Positions 25,532 through 33,633 of a DNA stretch of 64,000 nt are shown here, piece by piece. A model generated the notes under the pieces. That model did not search any database. It worked only from the letters and a program-made list of their open reading frames with translations, and was not told where the DNA came from. Positions within the stretch are counted from its first letter, which is position 1, and each line of letters begins with the position of its first letter. Made by a program: the position numbers and the translations under genes. The DNA comes from Methanomassiliicoccaceae archaeon UBA71 (lineage in GTDB: Archaea > Thermoplasmatota > Thermoplasmata > Methanomassiliicoccales > Methanomethylophilaceae). The stretch lies in contig DARO01000006.1 of assembly GCA_002504405.1 (NCBI GenBank), positions 31,450-95,449 of the forward strand, in the 5' to 3' direction.

Positions 25532-25597
25532 CGGGACCATGAGGAAAAGATTCGGAAGTCGGACCCGATGATTGCGGCCATGCCGCTTGAATGTAAA

Positions 25598-25626
25598 GTA
25601 AAAAAAAGATCGGGCATACGCCCGAT
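25598..25626 (-). terminator. Hairpin plus T-run terminator of sstT
   Basis: ATCGGGC-ATAC-GCCCGAT (25609-25626), followed on the minus strand by an uninterrupted T stretch, directly downstream of the sstT stop. Confidence 0.7.
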
Positions 25627-25633
25627 TGTGGTT

Positions 25634-26896
25634 TCAGAACCTGAACTCTCTCGCCTCGCCAGTCTTCCTGCACTCGGAGACTTCGGAAACGGCGGTGTAG
25701 AAGACGTCCGCCGAGGAGTTCAGCATCGTCTCCACGGAATCCTGTATGACTCCGATGACGAATCCGACGGCGACCATAAGCATCGCGGTGTCCTCGGGGA
25801 TGCCCAGGAACGAGCATGCCATGGGGATGAGGAGCAGTGAGCCCCCGCTCACGCCTGACGCTCCGCATGCGGCTATAGTGGCCAGTATGCATAACGGCAA
25901 AGCGGTGAGCATGGGCACGTCCATACCCAGCGTGAATGCTGTGCACAGGGTCATGATCGTTATCGTGACGGCGGCGCCGTTCATGTTGATGGTGGCACCG
26001 AGGGGGATGGAGACGGAGTAGAAATCGCGGTCCAAACCCATCTTCTCGCAGAGCGCCATGTTCACGGGAATGTTGGCCGCCGAGCTCCTGGTGAAGAACG
26101 CTGTTATACCGCTCTCGCGCAGGCATCTGAGGAGCAGCGGATAGGGGTTCCTCCGCATGATCGTTCCGTCGATGATCGGATTGGTAATCAGCATCACGAT
26201 GAGCATGCATGCCACCAGGATGAGGATGAGCGACCCGTAGTCGACGAAGATCCCCATCCCATTGTCTGAGACTATGCCGTAGACGATACCCAGAACTCCG
26301 ATGGGCGCGAACTCGATGATTATGCGGACGACCTTCGTTATGATGTCGGCCACATCCCCGGAAAGGTCCTTGACCTTCTGCGAGCCTGTCGACCTCAGGA
26401 CCAGTCCTATCAGGATGGACCAGAACAGGATCCCCAGGTAGTTCCCGTTCATCAGGGACGTCAGGGGATTCGCGACCATGTTGACGAGAAGGTTGGAGAT
26501 GAAGGTCGAGATGTTTTCCGGCGGGTTGAGCTCGTCCGTCTGGTCAGGGAAGGTAACGGTGACCGGGAACGAATAGAACATGATGGTCGAAACGATTGCC
26601 GCCACGACCGTGCTCCCTATGTACAGTATAATGACTGTTCTGAAACGCGGACCGAGACCGACTCCTGAGCCTGCTATCGATCCGATAATCAGGAAGAACA
26701 CCAGGAACGGTGCGATCGCCTTCAATGCGCCGACGAACATATCCCCCGGGAGCGACAGCAGGGCGATGCCCGGAACCAGGAGGGCAAGGGCAACCCCGAT
26801 CGCCAGTCCAGCGACTATACGGAGGATGAGGCTGATGGACGTCCAACGCTCATAGGCCTCTCTGAGCTTCATGCGCGGATTATTCCGGTCCAACAT
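25634..26896 (-). CDS. sstT: Sodium/serine-threonine symporter
   Basis: About 420 residues of the dicarboxylate/amino acid:cation symporter family, very close to bacterial SstT. Highly conserved stretches are FFTRSSAANIPVNMALCEK, YSVSIPLGATINMNGAA, ACGASGVSGGSLLLIP and AVGFVIGVIQDSVETMLNSS. It imports serine and threonine with sodium. Starts at 26896 (MLDRNNPRM) and 26872 (MKLREAYERW) are both possible. Such strong similarity to bacterial SstT suggests acquisition from gut bacteria. Confidence 0.93.
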   Translation of the reverse strand: MLDRNNPRMKLREAYERWTSISLILRIVAGLAIGVALALLVPGIALLSLPGDMFVGALKAIAPFLVFFLIIGSIAGSGVGLGPRFRTVIILYIGSTVVAAIVSTIMFYSFPVTVTFPDQTDELNPPENISTFISNLLVNMVANPLTSLMNGNYLGILFWSILIGLVLRSTGSQKVKDLSGDVADIITKVVRIIIEFAPIGVLGIVYGIVSDNGMGIFVDYGSLILILVACMLIVMLITNPIIDGTIMRRNPYPLLLRCLRESGITAFFTRSSAANIPVNMALCEKMGLDRDFYSVSIPLGATINMNGAAVTITIMTLCTAFTLGMDVPMLTALPLCILATIAACGASGVSGGSLLLIPMACSFLGIPEDTAMLMVAVGFVIGVIQDSVETMLNSSADVFYTAVSEVSECRKTGEAREFRF

Positions 26897-26993
26897 TAGA
26901 AACCTTCGTACCATCGAAACCAAGGAAACCATGCGGAGAAGCCCTCGACCATCCGGTTCGAGCGGGGATTCCCGGATGGTTAGGAAAGGGTTT

Positions 26994-27031
26994 ATCCCGC
27001 ACCACTGCCGGGATCCGGACGGGTGCGGGAT
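26994..27031 (-). terminator. Hairpin 3' of the ankyrin operon
   Basis: Arms ATCCCGCACC and GGTGCGGGAT, perfectly complementary, lie 9 nt past the stop of the ankyrin gene at 27040. Confidence 0.5.
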
Positions 27032-27039
27032 GAGGAACC

Positions 27040-28026
27040 TCAGCCCTTGGCACCCGCGATCAGGAGCTGCTCCACTATCTCCGTGAAGCCCGCCTCGGAC
27101 GCGTAGTGCATCGCTGTGTAACCGTCGTTGTCCGCCGCATCGGGATCCGCCCCGTTCTGGAGCAGCATCTCGGTGAAGTCGTTCCTGCCGTTCCTGGCCG
27201 CTATTATCAGCGGGGTGAATCCATCTCCGTTCTTGGAGTTGATGTCCGCACCAGCGGAAATGAGAGCCTTGCCTATGTAGTGGCTGCCATCCGCTGCCGA
27301 CACATGGAGTGGCCTGTCCCCGGAGTTCAGGCTGAGGTCGCTGTTGGCGCCGGCCGCCAGGAGCATCTCCACCACGTTCAGCATGCCGCGGTGCACCGCC
27401 AGGAACAGGGCGGTCTCCCCGTCGTCGTTGAGGGCGTCGACATCGCATCCCTCCTTGTCCAGGAGAACGCGGACGACCTCGCTCTGACCGCTCCAGCAGG
27501 CCTGGTGGAGGGGCGTGTTGCCTGAGGAGTCCGTTGTCCCGACGGGACAGTTCTCCGACAGTGCGGACACCAGGGACTTGAGGCCCTTCGAGGTGGCGTA
27601 GTCCAGTGTGTTGTGACCGTCGTTGTCCTTCGTGGAGGGGTCCGCTCCGAGTGACAGCAGATGCATCGCGGCCTCGGTCTTTCCCTCGATAGCCATGAGG
27701 ATCAGGGGGCTGCGGCCGTTCTTGTCCGTGGCGTTGACATCCGCACCGGCGTCAACGAGCATGCTGATGATCTCCTTGTTGCCGTTCTTAGAGACGAGAT
27801 GGAGGGGCGTGGTGCTGTCGTTGGATGCGGAGCATACATCGGCGCCGTTGTCCAAGAGGAGCTTCACGATGTCCCTCGCGCCCCTCTGGCATGCGAAATG
27901 TAGGGGCGTCAGCCCTGCGGGGTCCCTCTTGTTGACGTTGACCTCCCCCCTGGCGATGAGGGTCTGGGCCACGCCCTTCTGTCCGTTCTTGCAAGCATTC
28001 AGAAACATGTTGTCCATCTGAGACAT
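27040..28026 (-). CDS. Ankyrin-repeat protein (about nine repeats)
   Basis: A 328-residue cytosolic protein built almost wholly of ankyrin repeats, e.g. GLTPLHFACQRGARDIVKLL, STTPLHLVSKNGNKEIISML, GNTPLHQACWSGQSEVVRVL, GYTAMHYASEAGFTEIVEQL. Ankyrin repeats bind proteins; in bacteria such proteins often act as immunity factors or effector partners. It is the last gene of a three-gene cassette (ankyrin, TPR-like, ankyrin) and starts directly after the middle gene's stop. Confidence 0.9.
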   Translation of the reverse strand: MSQMDNMFLNACKNGQKGVAQTLIARGEVNVNKRDPAGLTPLHFACQRGARDIVKLLLDNGADVCSASNDSTTPLHLVSKNGNKEIISMLVDAGADVNATDKNGRSPLILMAIEGKTEAAMHLLSLGADPSTKDNDGHNTLDYATSKGLKSLVSALSENCPVGTTDSSGNTPLHQACWSGQSEVVRVLLDKEGCDVDALNDDGETALFLAVHRGMLNVVEMLLAAGANSDLSLNSGDRPLHVSAADGSHYIGKALISAGADINSKNGDGFTPLIIAARNGRNDFTEMLLQNGADPDAADNDGYTAMHYASEAGFTEIVEQLLIAGAKG

Positions 28027-28497
28027 TCACTCATCTCCGTTCCAAACAGGTTTGATGGAGTACCTCTCCAGCGGGGAGGATACGGATGCGGCCTCCTCCT
28101 TGTAGCCGGCGGCGAGAAGGCAGACGGCGAGGAGCCAGCGTGCCTGCACGCCGGCGTAGGTCGGATTGCATGACGGGAGGGATGCAGGCATCGGCCTCGG
28201 CGGGCCGTCCCTGCCTGATGCCTTCACCAGCACGTCGCCCGTAGGGTCGAACGGCTTCTGAGGGACCCCTTCCGTAAGCGACCTGAACACGCTCCTGGAC
28301 ATCTGCAGGGACTCCTCGTACCTGCCTGCCGCCAGAAGGCACAGCGCCTTGTTGTACCTGCACGGGGCAGGGTCCGATTCGCCGACATTCTGCAGCAGGA
28401 ACCAGGCCCCCGCCACATCCCCCGAGGCCAGAGCCGCGTAGGCGGAATAGCCGTCCACGACGGCCGGCCTGCTATGATCGTTTCCTATGAATCCCAT
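28027..28497 (-). CDS. TPR-like helical protein
   Basis: A 156-residue protein with two Sel1/TPR-like helix pairs (YNKALCLLAAGRYEESLQMS and RWLLAVCLLAAGYKEEAASV). No signal peptide. It sits between two ankyrin genes, 9 nt from the upstream one and abutting the downstream one, so all three are cotranscribed. Family not recognised. Confidence 0.7.
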   Translation of the reverse strand: MGFIGNDHSRPAVVDGYSAYAALASGDVAGAWFLLQNVGESDPAPCRYNKALCLLAAGRYEESLQMSRSVFRSLTEGVPQKPFDPTGDVLVKASGRDGPPRPMPASLPSCNPTYAGVQARWLLAVCLLAAGYKEEAASVSSPLERYSIKPVWNGDE

Positions 28498-28506
28498 GAT
28501 ACGACC

Positions 28507-29139
28507 TCAGATCATCAGTTCAAGGACGGACTCCATCCCTGCCGCGGCTGCCATCTCAGCGGCCGTCTTCCCGGAATCGTCGGGAATGTCCGAGCGTGCC
28601 CCCTTCTTCAGTAGATAGCGGGAGGCCTTCTCGTTCCTCCAGGATACCGCCATGTGGAGTGCTGTGCTGCCCTGCGGGCCCTTGCGGTCCATCTCCGCTC
28701 CGGCCGACACGAGTGATTTTACCGCCTCGTAGTGGCCGTTGGAGCATGCGGACATCAGCGGGGTCATCCCCTTGTTGTCCGCATTGTTCGGATCCGCGCC
28801 TTTGGCCAGGAGCGCCGCCGAGAACCCGAAGTCGTCGTACCTGTAGTCGCCCACGGCCTTCATCAGCGGAGTGCGCCCGCCCTCGTCCGGAACATCCGGG
28901 TCCGAGAGGCCTGCCATGATCTCGACCTTGCGCTTGTTGACGGCGTCCTTTCCCGGTATGCTGTCGTACTCGCGGCAGTAGTGGGTGGTGGGCCCCATGA
29001 CTGCATAGTGCATGCAGTTCCTCCCGTGGTTGTCCCTCCTCGCGGGATCCGCGCCTTTGCTTATGAGCGCGGTCGCTCCCTCCGCGTATCCTATCAGGCA
29101 CGCCAGATGCAGGGGCGTCGTGCCGTCGAAATCTATCAC
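28507..29139 (-). CDS. Ankyrin-repeat protein, GTG start, probably 5'-truncated
   Basis: A 210-residue ankyrin protein whose first codon (GTG) enters directly into a repeat (DFDGTTPLHLACLIGYAEGA) with no N-terminal cap. An in-frame TGA sits three codons upstream at 29146-29148, and a tRNA-3'-end-like sequence follows at 29141-29188. The 5' end therefore looks replaced by a recombination event. Later repeats: GRTPLMKAVGDY, GMTPLMSACSNGHYEAVKSL, GSTALHMAVSW. It may still be expressed from the GTG. Confidence 0.75.
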   Translation of the reverse strand: MIDFDGTTPLHLACLIGYAEGATALISKGADPARRDNHGRNCMHYAVMGPTTHYCREYDSIPGKDAVNKRKVEIMAGLSDPDVPDEGGRTPLMKAVGDYRYDDFGFSAALLAKGADPNNADNKGMTPLMSACSNGHYEAVKSLVSAGAEMDRKGPQGSTALHMAVSWRNEKASRYLLKKGARSDIPDDSGKTAAEMAAAAGMESVLELMI

Positions 29140-29140
29140 A

Positions 29141-29188
29141 TGGCGTCAGCACGACCCTCCATGGGTTCGAATCCTGGAAGGTCTTCCA
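29141..29188 (+). other. tRNA 3'-end-like sequence (possible attachment-site remnant)
   Basis: GGGTTCGAATCC resembles a T-arm with a seven-base TTCGAAT loop, and 16 nt later CCA follows. Only three or four T-stem pairs form (two are G-U), and no matching 5' acceptor strand is present, so it is not an intact tRNA. Such 3' halves are typical att remnants, but chance similarity is possible. Confidence 0.25.
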
Positions 29189-29342
29189 ATTTCCTGTCGG
29201 TTATGATATAGCACATGATATCATGAAAATAAGGGAGATATTGCTTCCCTGGTTTCACATTAGATTGCTGGTTGAACAGACGTCTTGTCCCATCTGTCGT
29301 ATTGCCGGTACAGTCCTCTGCTTTTTGCCTTCATCCGGCTGT

Positions 29343-30242
29343 TCAATTGTCGATCATCAGGGCCAGGCATATCTGGTCGTAGCCCATGTCCACATCCCCT
29401 ATGCCGTTGTAGCAAAGGGCATCCTGGGTCGTGTTGCAGCAGATCCTGTAGAGGCGGACCGGCCTGTCAGCGTATCTGCTCCCGTCGACAACCATCGGGA
29501 TCGTCGTGAATCCACCTGACGTCCTTTCAGCACACAGCTCCGCTGACACCATCGCCTCAAGCGTTTTGGGGAATCCGGACCTCCATTTGTAGGACGCGTT
29601 GTCTTCATCCGGAGGGACGGATGCGGATGCATCCATGCATCTTCTGTAGTCGTGCACGGTGATCATGGTCGGGAAGTTCCCTGCAGACCTGACAAGGTCC
29701 CCCACCGTCGTTCCCTCCTCCGGGATGTATCCGATGCACGGATACTCGTTGATCCTCCTGTCACTGCCGATCCTGTCCAGGAGTCCGGTGTCGTGTAGAA
29801 TATCGCGTGTGCCGGAATCCACGAAGTGGTACAGGGTGTCCCCGTTGAACCTGTTGTATGTGTGCATGGGGGTCATCCCAGGGTCTTTGAAGGACACATC
29901 TATGGTGGATACCATGGTCTCCGGATCTAGGGACTCCATCAGTTCCTGATTGTATAGCACCATGTGCATCCCATGGCCGAGGATTCTGTAGATCAGGAGG
30001 AACAGTACACAGTACTTATCATCCAGAGTGGATACGGTTTCGTAACCGAACCAGTCTATATCGGTTCTCAGAAGGCAGTTGATCCTTTCCGATTGATACG
30101 ATCTCCTCTTCTCATCGCGGGGACACCTGCGGAGTATCGCAAGATCCCCATGGAACAGGGCATCTCCCAGCTCCGGTCTGTCCTTCATCCAAGTCCTGGT
30201 CTCCAGGAATTCTTCCATGGGAAAGCTCGAGTAAAGCATCAT
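29343..30242 (-). CDS. Large gene of duplicated cassette, copy 1 (unknown function)
   Basis: A 299-residue soluble protein without a known domain. It is a paralogue of the 281-residue product at 30651-31496: shared blocks include LGHGMHMVLYN versus FGHGLMFAYYT, YHFVDSGTRDIL versus YVFTDSGGVAEQ, and EEGTTVGDLVRSAGN versus EEGMTLSELVRRVGN, plus a similar C-terminal strand. Each copy directly follows a small gene with an HxH-containing C-terminal motif. The arrangement is like a toxin followed by its immunity gene, so an immunity role is a reasonable guess but unproven. Confidence 0.7.
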   Translation of the reverse strand: MMLYSSFPMEEFLETRTWMKDRPELGDALFHGDLAILRRCPRDEKRRSYQSERINCLLRTDIDWFGYETVSTLDDKYCVLFLLIYRILGHGMHMVLYNQELMESLDPETMVSTIDVSFKDPGMTPMHTYNRFNGDTLYHFVDSGTRDILHDTGLLDRIGSDRRINEYPCIGYIPEEGTTVGDLVRSAGNFPTMITVHDYRRCMDASASVPPDEDNASYKWRSGFPKTLEAMVSAELCAERTSGGFTTIPMVVDGSRYADRPVRLYRICCNTTQDALCYNGIGDVDMGYDQICLALMIDN

Positions 30243-30246
30243 CGAA

Positions 30247-30562
30247 TCACGATTTCATGGGTGCTCCATAGAACGCATGTGCGGGGTATTTTCCTTTATC
30301 GTCGTTCAACGGATGATGGTGGTGATTCATACCTATTTCCAGTTCGTTCCCTGGTCTATCGTGTTTGATAGGTTCACCATTTGATGCGCTTGAAACCATG
30401 TTTTTTTGCAACCAGATCTCTAGGAGTATGTACGCCGAGCCCCTTTCCCCGATCCCCAAGTTTATTCTCATCCGGTATGTTCATAATCGCCATTGCATAT
30501 TGAATCTCAATCAAGTAATTCGAAACATACACCATATGCGTTTCTACGTCGACATACGCCAT
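30247..30562 (-). pseudogene. Small toxin-tip-like gene, copy 1, frameshifted
   Basis: Two frames together give one product: MAYVDVETHMVYVSN ... GVHTPRDLVAKKHGFKRIKW (30562 to 30374) and then GEPIKHDRPGNELEIGMN-HHHHPLNDDKGKYPAH (to 30247). They join around a run of seven A (minus strand; 30401-30407), a common slippage site. The C-terminal NHHHHPLNDDKGKYPAHAFYG matches NHYHALNKDSGYKVHSFSG of the copy at 31496-31693. Stops just upstream of the first ATG show that any N-terminal delivery part is missing. Confidence 0.5.
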
Positions 30563-30650
30563 ATAGAACAGACTGCTTGACTTATTTGATCATATTCACT
30601 GTCGCCAATATCTGAGGGAGGTCGGGCTTGCGCCCTGTTTCAGGAGGAAC

Positions 30651-31496
30651 TCATTCCGTATCCTCGACTATGGCTATCAGCACTATCAGGTCCCATTTGT
30701 AGTCCTCACAGCCCCGGGTCCTGATCTCCTTCAGTTCGGTGATGTCCTTCGACACGAATCCGGTCCATCCCCTGCGGCGGATGCCGAACCGAGGCACGAT
30801 CCCGTAGCTGTGCACGATTGCATCCGGAAAGAGCGGTGGGCTGCCGGCCGATTGCACGTCGATGGGGTCGATACCATTTGTCCATATCGGGCGGTCGGAC
30901 TCCATCGCCTCCTCTATGAATGGCTGGACGTCCCCGTGCCTGTACGTAAGCACGACGTTGACGAGATTTCCGACTCTTCTGACTAGTTCCGATAGCGTCA
31001 TCCCCTCCTCCGATTTGTAAGGGGACCATGGGACCTCCCCTCTGAACTCGTACGGCTCCCCCATCAGGGAGAGGGCGTCGGAGTCACGCTGCTCCGCCAC
31101 ACCACCGGAGTCCGTGAACACGTAGATGATGTCCCTGCGGATCCTGCAGGCTGGCATCACCCCGCGGTCGAGCGGCCGCTTGGATATGTCCACCCTGGCT
31201 ACCGGGTACGAGTCGAAGAAGCGTCTCACCTGCGACCTGTCCGCGAAGGCCATCGCCTTCCCGTATCTCAGGTACTTGATGGCTAGCGCCAGCTGGGGGA
31301 CGATCCCGTACTCCAGGGTGTAGTACGCGAACATCAGCCCGTGTCCGAAGATGTCCTCCAGGAGGCCGATGTCCTCATCGGAAAGGTCAATGCGTTCGAT
31401 GTCAAACGGCCCGCACACCATCCGTTCCTGATGCCAGGGGTTGCGTCCGATGAACTCCAGGCCCTCCAATTCTCTGTCAGTCAATATGATCGTCAT
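30651..31496 (-). CDS. Large gene of duplicated cassette, copy 2 (unknown function)
   Basis: A 281-residue paralogue of the product at 29343-30242, beginning MTIILTDRELEGLEFIGRN and ending with a hydrophobic strand WDLIVLIAIVED. Its ATG overlaps the stop of the small upstream gene (TGATG), so translation is coupled. No signal peptide or membrane helix. Function unknown; immunity-like role inferred from the paired layout only. Confidence 0.7.
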   Translation of the reverse strand: MTIILTDRELEGLEFIGRNPWHQERMVCGPFDIERIDLSDEDIGLLEDIFGHGLMFAYYTLEYGIVPQLALAIKYLRYGKAMAFADRSQVRRFFDSYPVARVDISKRPLDRGVMPACRIRRDIIYVFTDSGGVAEQRDSDALSLMGEPYEFRGEVPWSPYKSEEGMTLSELVRRVGNLVNVVLTYRHGDVQPFIEEAMESDRPIWTNGIDPIDVQSAGSPPLFPDAIVHSYGIVPRFGIRRRGWTGFVSKDITELKEIRTRGCEDYKWDLIVLIAIVEDTE

Positions 31497-31693
31497 CAGC
31501 TAGGCGTCCCAGAGAATGAATGGACTTTATAACCGCTATCCTTGTTTAAAGCATGATAGTGGTTTATGAACATCTTTGTATGACTCTCGACATTGTCAGG
31601 TTTGTCGGTCGGCATCATGCTGGCTACTGTTCCGAATGTGCCTTTCGCATTCTCTTCGTAATATGTGTATATTCCTATCTCAGAACAATCCAT
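31496..31693 (-). CDS. Small gene of duplicated cassette, copy 2
   Basis: A 65-residue product starting MDCSEIGIYTYYEENAKG and ending HTKMFINHYHALNKDSGYKV with a final HSFSGTPS. The C-terminal half is homologous to the fragment at 30247-30562, with conserved NHxHxLN and a late His, which could be catalytic in a nuclease-type toxin tip. Too short to be a complete exported toxin. It is coupled to the downstream large gene. Confidence 0.5.
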   Translation of the reverse strand: MDCSEIGIYTYYEENAKGTFGTVASMMPTDKPDNVESHTKMFINHYHALNKDSGYKVHSFSGTPS

Positions 31694-31698
31694 ACACT

Positions 31699-31809
31699 TT
31701 AAAATCGCAGAAGCCGGGGTGTCAGGGATCTTATCCTTGGAGATGTGGATTTTCCGTCTTCTCCGTCTGCTAGATCGATAAAAGCCAAGCTGTACTGGGG
31801 ATTGTTCAT
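31699..31809 (-). CDS. 36-residue peptide gene or remnant
   Basis: MNNPQYSLAFIDLADGEDGK ... LLRF, preceded by AAGGAG 7 nt before the ATG and ending 5 nt before the small cassette gene. It lies exactly at the junction with the mobile-element fragment that begins at 31823, so it may be a cut-off start of a longer gene. Low confidence. Confidence 0.25.
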   Translation of the reverse strand: MNNPQYSLAFIDLADGEDGKSTSPRIRSLTPRLLRF

Positions 31810-31822
31810 ATCATTCTCCTTC

Positions 31823-32045
31823 ATGTCAAGAAGGTCCTCGGCAACCCGAGGACCCCCGGGGAGAACCGCGAAGCGGTCATATCGTATGTGCTCAACCATC
31901 CGGAGAAGTTCACGCCTCTCGAGGAGAACACAGACGACCCGATCCGGAACGAGTGGGCGTCCAAGATGAACGGACCAGCAGATTTCGGCTTCATGAGAGC
32001 TTTCAGGGGGAGATACCTGTAACCGAACCGGGCCGTCAGGCCCAT
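31823..32045 (+). pseudogene. Broken copy of the last gene of the 39-53 kb element, with terminator
   Basis: Bases 31823-32022 align end to end with 53079-53278 without gaps; the encoded tail YVKKVLGNPRTPGENREAVI ... MRAFRGRYL differs at only a handful of residues. The terminator hairpin after the stop is also kept (GGGCC-GTCA-GGCCC at 32030-32043). The 5' part of the gene is missing. This is a trace of an earlier related element at this locus. Confidence 0.85.
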
Positions 32046-32071
32046 CTTATTCATGTCATATCCATCTTCTT

Positions 32072-32120
32072 CATCTTCTACATTTCTTCTACGTGCTAAT
32101 GTAGAAGATGTGTAGAAGAT
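32072..32120. promoter_or_regulatory. Inverted and direct repeats before the AlbA_2 gene
   Basis: CATCTTCTACAT (32072-32083) and ATGTAGAAGATG (32099-32110) are exact reverse complements; TGTAGAAGAT recurs at 32111-32120. Possibly an operator for the downstream DNA-binding regulator. Confidence 0.45.
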
Positions 32121-32151
32121 ACATGGATGATGTTCGGAACATCTTTCCATT

Positions 32152-33633
32152 ATGTTGTTGTCGTTTTCTGGAGAAGTTCGACAGTCCTCCTATTGTCTCA
32201 ATGTAACCTCTTTCAGCAATCATAATGAACAATCCAGTCCTTACACCCAGGTCGTTGCAGGTGATTCCTTGGAAAGGCAGAATGTTGAGTGGAAGAGGCA
32301 ATGGGACGACAAATTCCTGAGGCAGATATGCGGTTTCGCCAACAGCGAAGGTGGTGTCATGAAGGTCGGTGTCGAGGATGACGGCACCGTGGTTGGTGTC
32401 AAGGACCCCAAGTCCGACATGAAATCCATTACTGACACCATCGCCAACAAGCTCTCCATCTATCCGACCGTGGATGTCGATGAGAATACCAACGTCATCA
32501 CCATAACCGTCCAGAGATCCCCCGTCCCTGTCGACCTCGACGGAAAGTTCTACATCCGCACAGGCAACACCACACATGCCGCCGCGGGCAGGGAGTACGA
32601 CATGCTGGTCTCCAGGAGGCTCAACATCTCCTGGTCCGAGATGCCGATCGACGGCCTGGACATCTCCTGTCTCGATGCTAACGCCATCGACTTCTTCCGC
32701 AAGAAGGCTAGGGCCAAAGGGACGATCAGTTACGAGAGCCTCGATGTGTCGGACAGGGATCTTCTGATGAAACTGAAGCTCATGACCAGGGATGGTGTCC
32801 TCACCCGTGCGGCGATACTCCTGTTCCACCCCAATCCCGAAGATGTTATCCTCGGCTCTGCAGTGAAAGTCGGGATGTTCGAGGGTACCGACAGTCCCGA
32901 GATCCTATACCAGGATTACGTCAGCGGCCCTCTGATATCGATGCCGGACCGTCTATGCGATCTCATCAACATAAAGTACTCCAAGAAGAGGATCTCGTAC
33001 AAGGGCCTGAATATGGTGGAGACACCGCCATTCCCGGAGAAGAGCCTGAGGGAGGCGATACTGAACGCAGTGATGCACAATGACTACGGCTCCGGGATTC
33101 CCATCCAGATCCGCATATGGGAGGACAGGATGAGGATCGCAGACAACGGCGGCATCCCGTACAATTGGACCGAGAAGGACCTGATGGAGGACCACGAGTC
33201 CGTGCCTGTAAATCCGAGCCTGGCCAACGTATTCTTCCTGGCGGGTTTCGTGGAGGGCTGGGGGAGGGGGATCCAGCGCATCATGGATGGATACAGGGAT
33301 CATCCTGACAAGCCTCCGACGTTCAAGGTCAGCCACCAGTCGTTCACCGTCATCCTCAGGAATGTCAATTACAGACTTGGGGACGATATTCCCGAAGATG
33401 TGCCCGTTGCGGAAACCGGTACCGTACCCCTGCTGAGATTCCTGGACCATCCGGAAGGCAGGTCATCCCGTGAGATAGCCGAGTTCCTGGGTGTTGCTTC
33501 CACGAACGTTGCCACCAGGAAGATCACCCCTCTTATCGATCGCGGTCTCGTCGAACGTACTGTCCCGGATGCCATCCGCAGCAAGAATCAGAGGTATCGC
33601 ATCACGTGCCTTGGGGGGAGAAAGATACAATAA
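32152..33633 (+). CDS. AlbA_2 (Schlafen-like) ATP-binding transcriptional regulator
   Basis: Up to 493 residues. N-terminal AlbA_2 DNA-binding domain (ERQNVEWKRQWDD ... ICGFANSEGGVMKVGVEDDG), then a GHKL-type ATPase C-terminal segment (REAILNAVMHNDYGSG, RIADNGGIP, GFVEGWGRGIQRIMDGY) and a winged helix (SREIAEFLGVASTNVATRKI). Often annotated RecG-like. The first 38 residues look poor; a TTG at 32269 preceded by GGTGA is a better start. Upstream repeats suggest autoregulation. Such genes accompany mobile and defence loci. Confidence 0.85.
   Translation: MLLSFSGEVRQSSYCLNVTSFSNHNEQSSPYTQVVAGDSLERQNVEWKRQWDDKFLRQICGFANSEGGVMKVGVEDDGTVVGVKDPKSDMKSITDTIANKLSIYPTVDVDENTNVITITVQRSPVPVDLDGKFYIRTGNTTHAAAGREYDMLVSRRLNISWSEMPIDGLDISCLDANAIDFFRKKARAKGTISYESLDVSDRDLLMKLKLMTRDGVLTRAAILLFHPNPEDVILGSAVKVGMFEGTDSPEILYQDYVSGPLISMPDRLCDLINIKYSKKRISYKGLNMVETPPFPEKSLREAILNAVMHNDYGSGIPIQIRIWEDRMRIADNGGIPYNWTEKDLMEDHESVPVNPSLANVFFLAGFVEGWGRGIQRIMDGYRDHPDKPPTFKVSHQSFTVILRNVNYRLGDDIPEDVPVAETGTVPLLRFLDHPEGRSSREIAEFLGVASTNVATRKITPLIDRGLVERTVPDAIRSKNQRYRITCLGGRKIQ

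Noticed and set aside
29158..29188. Intact tRNA gene
   Set aside because: No acceptor 5' strand, D-arm or anticodon arm could be paired; kept only as a possible remnant.
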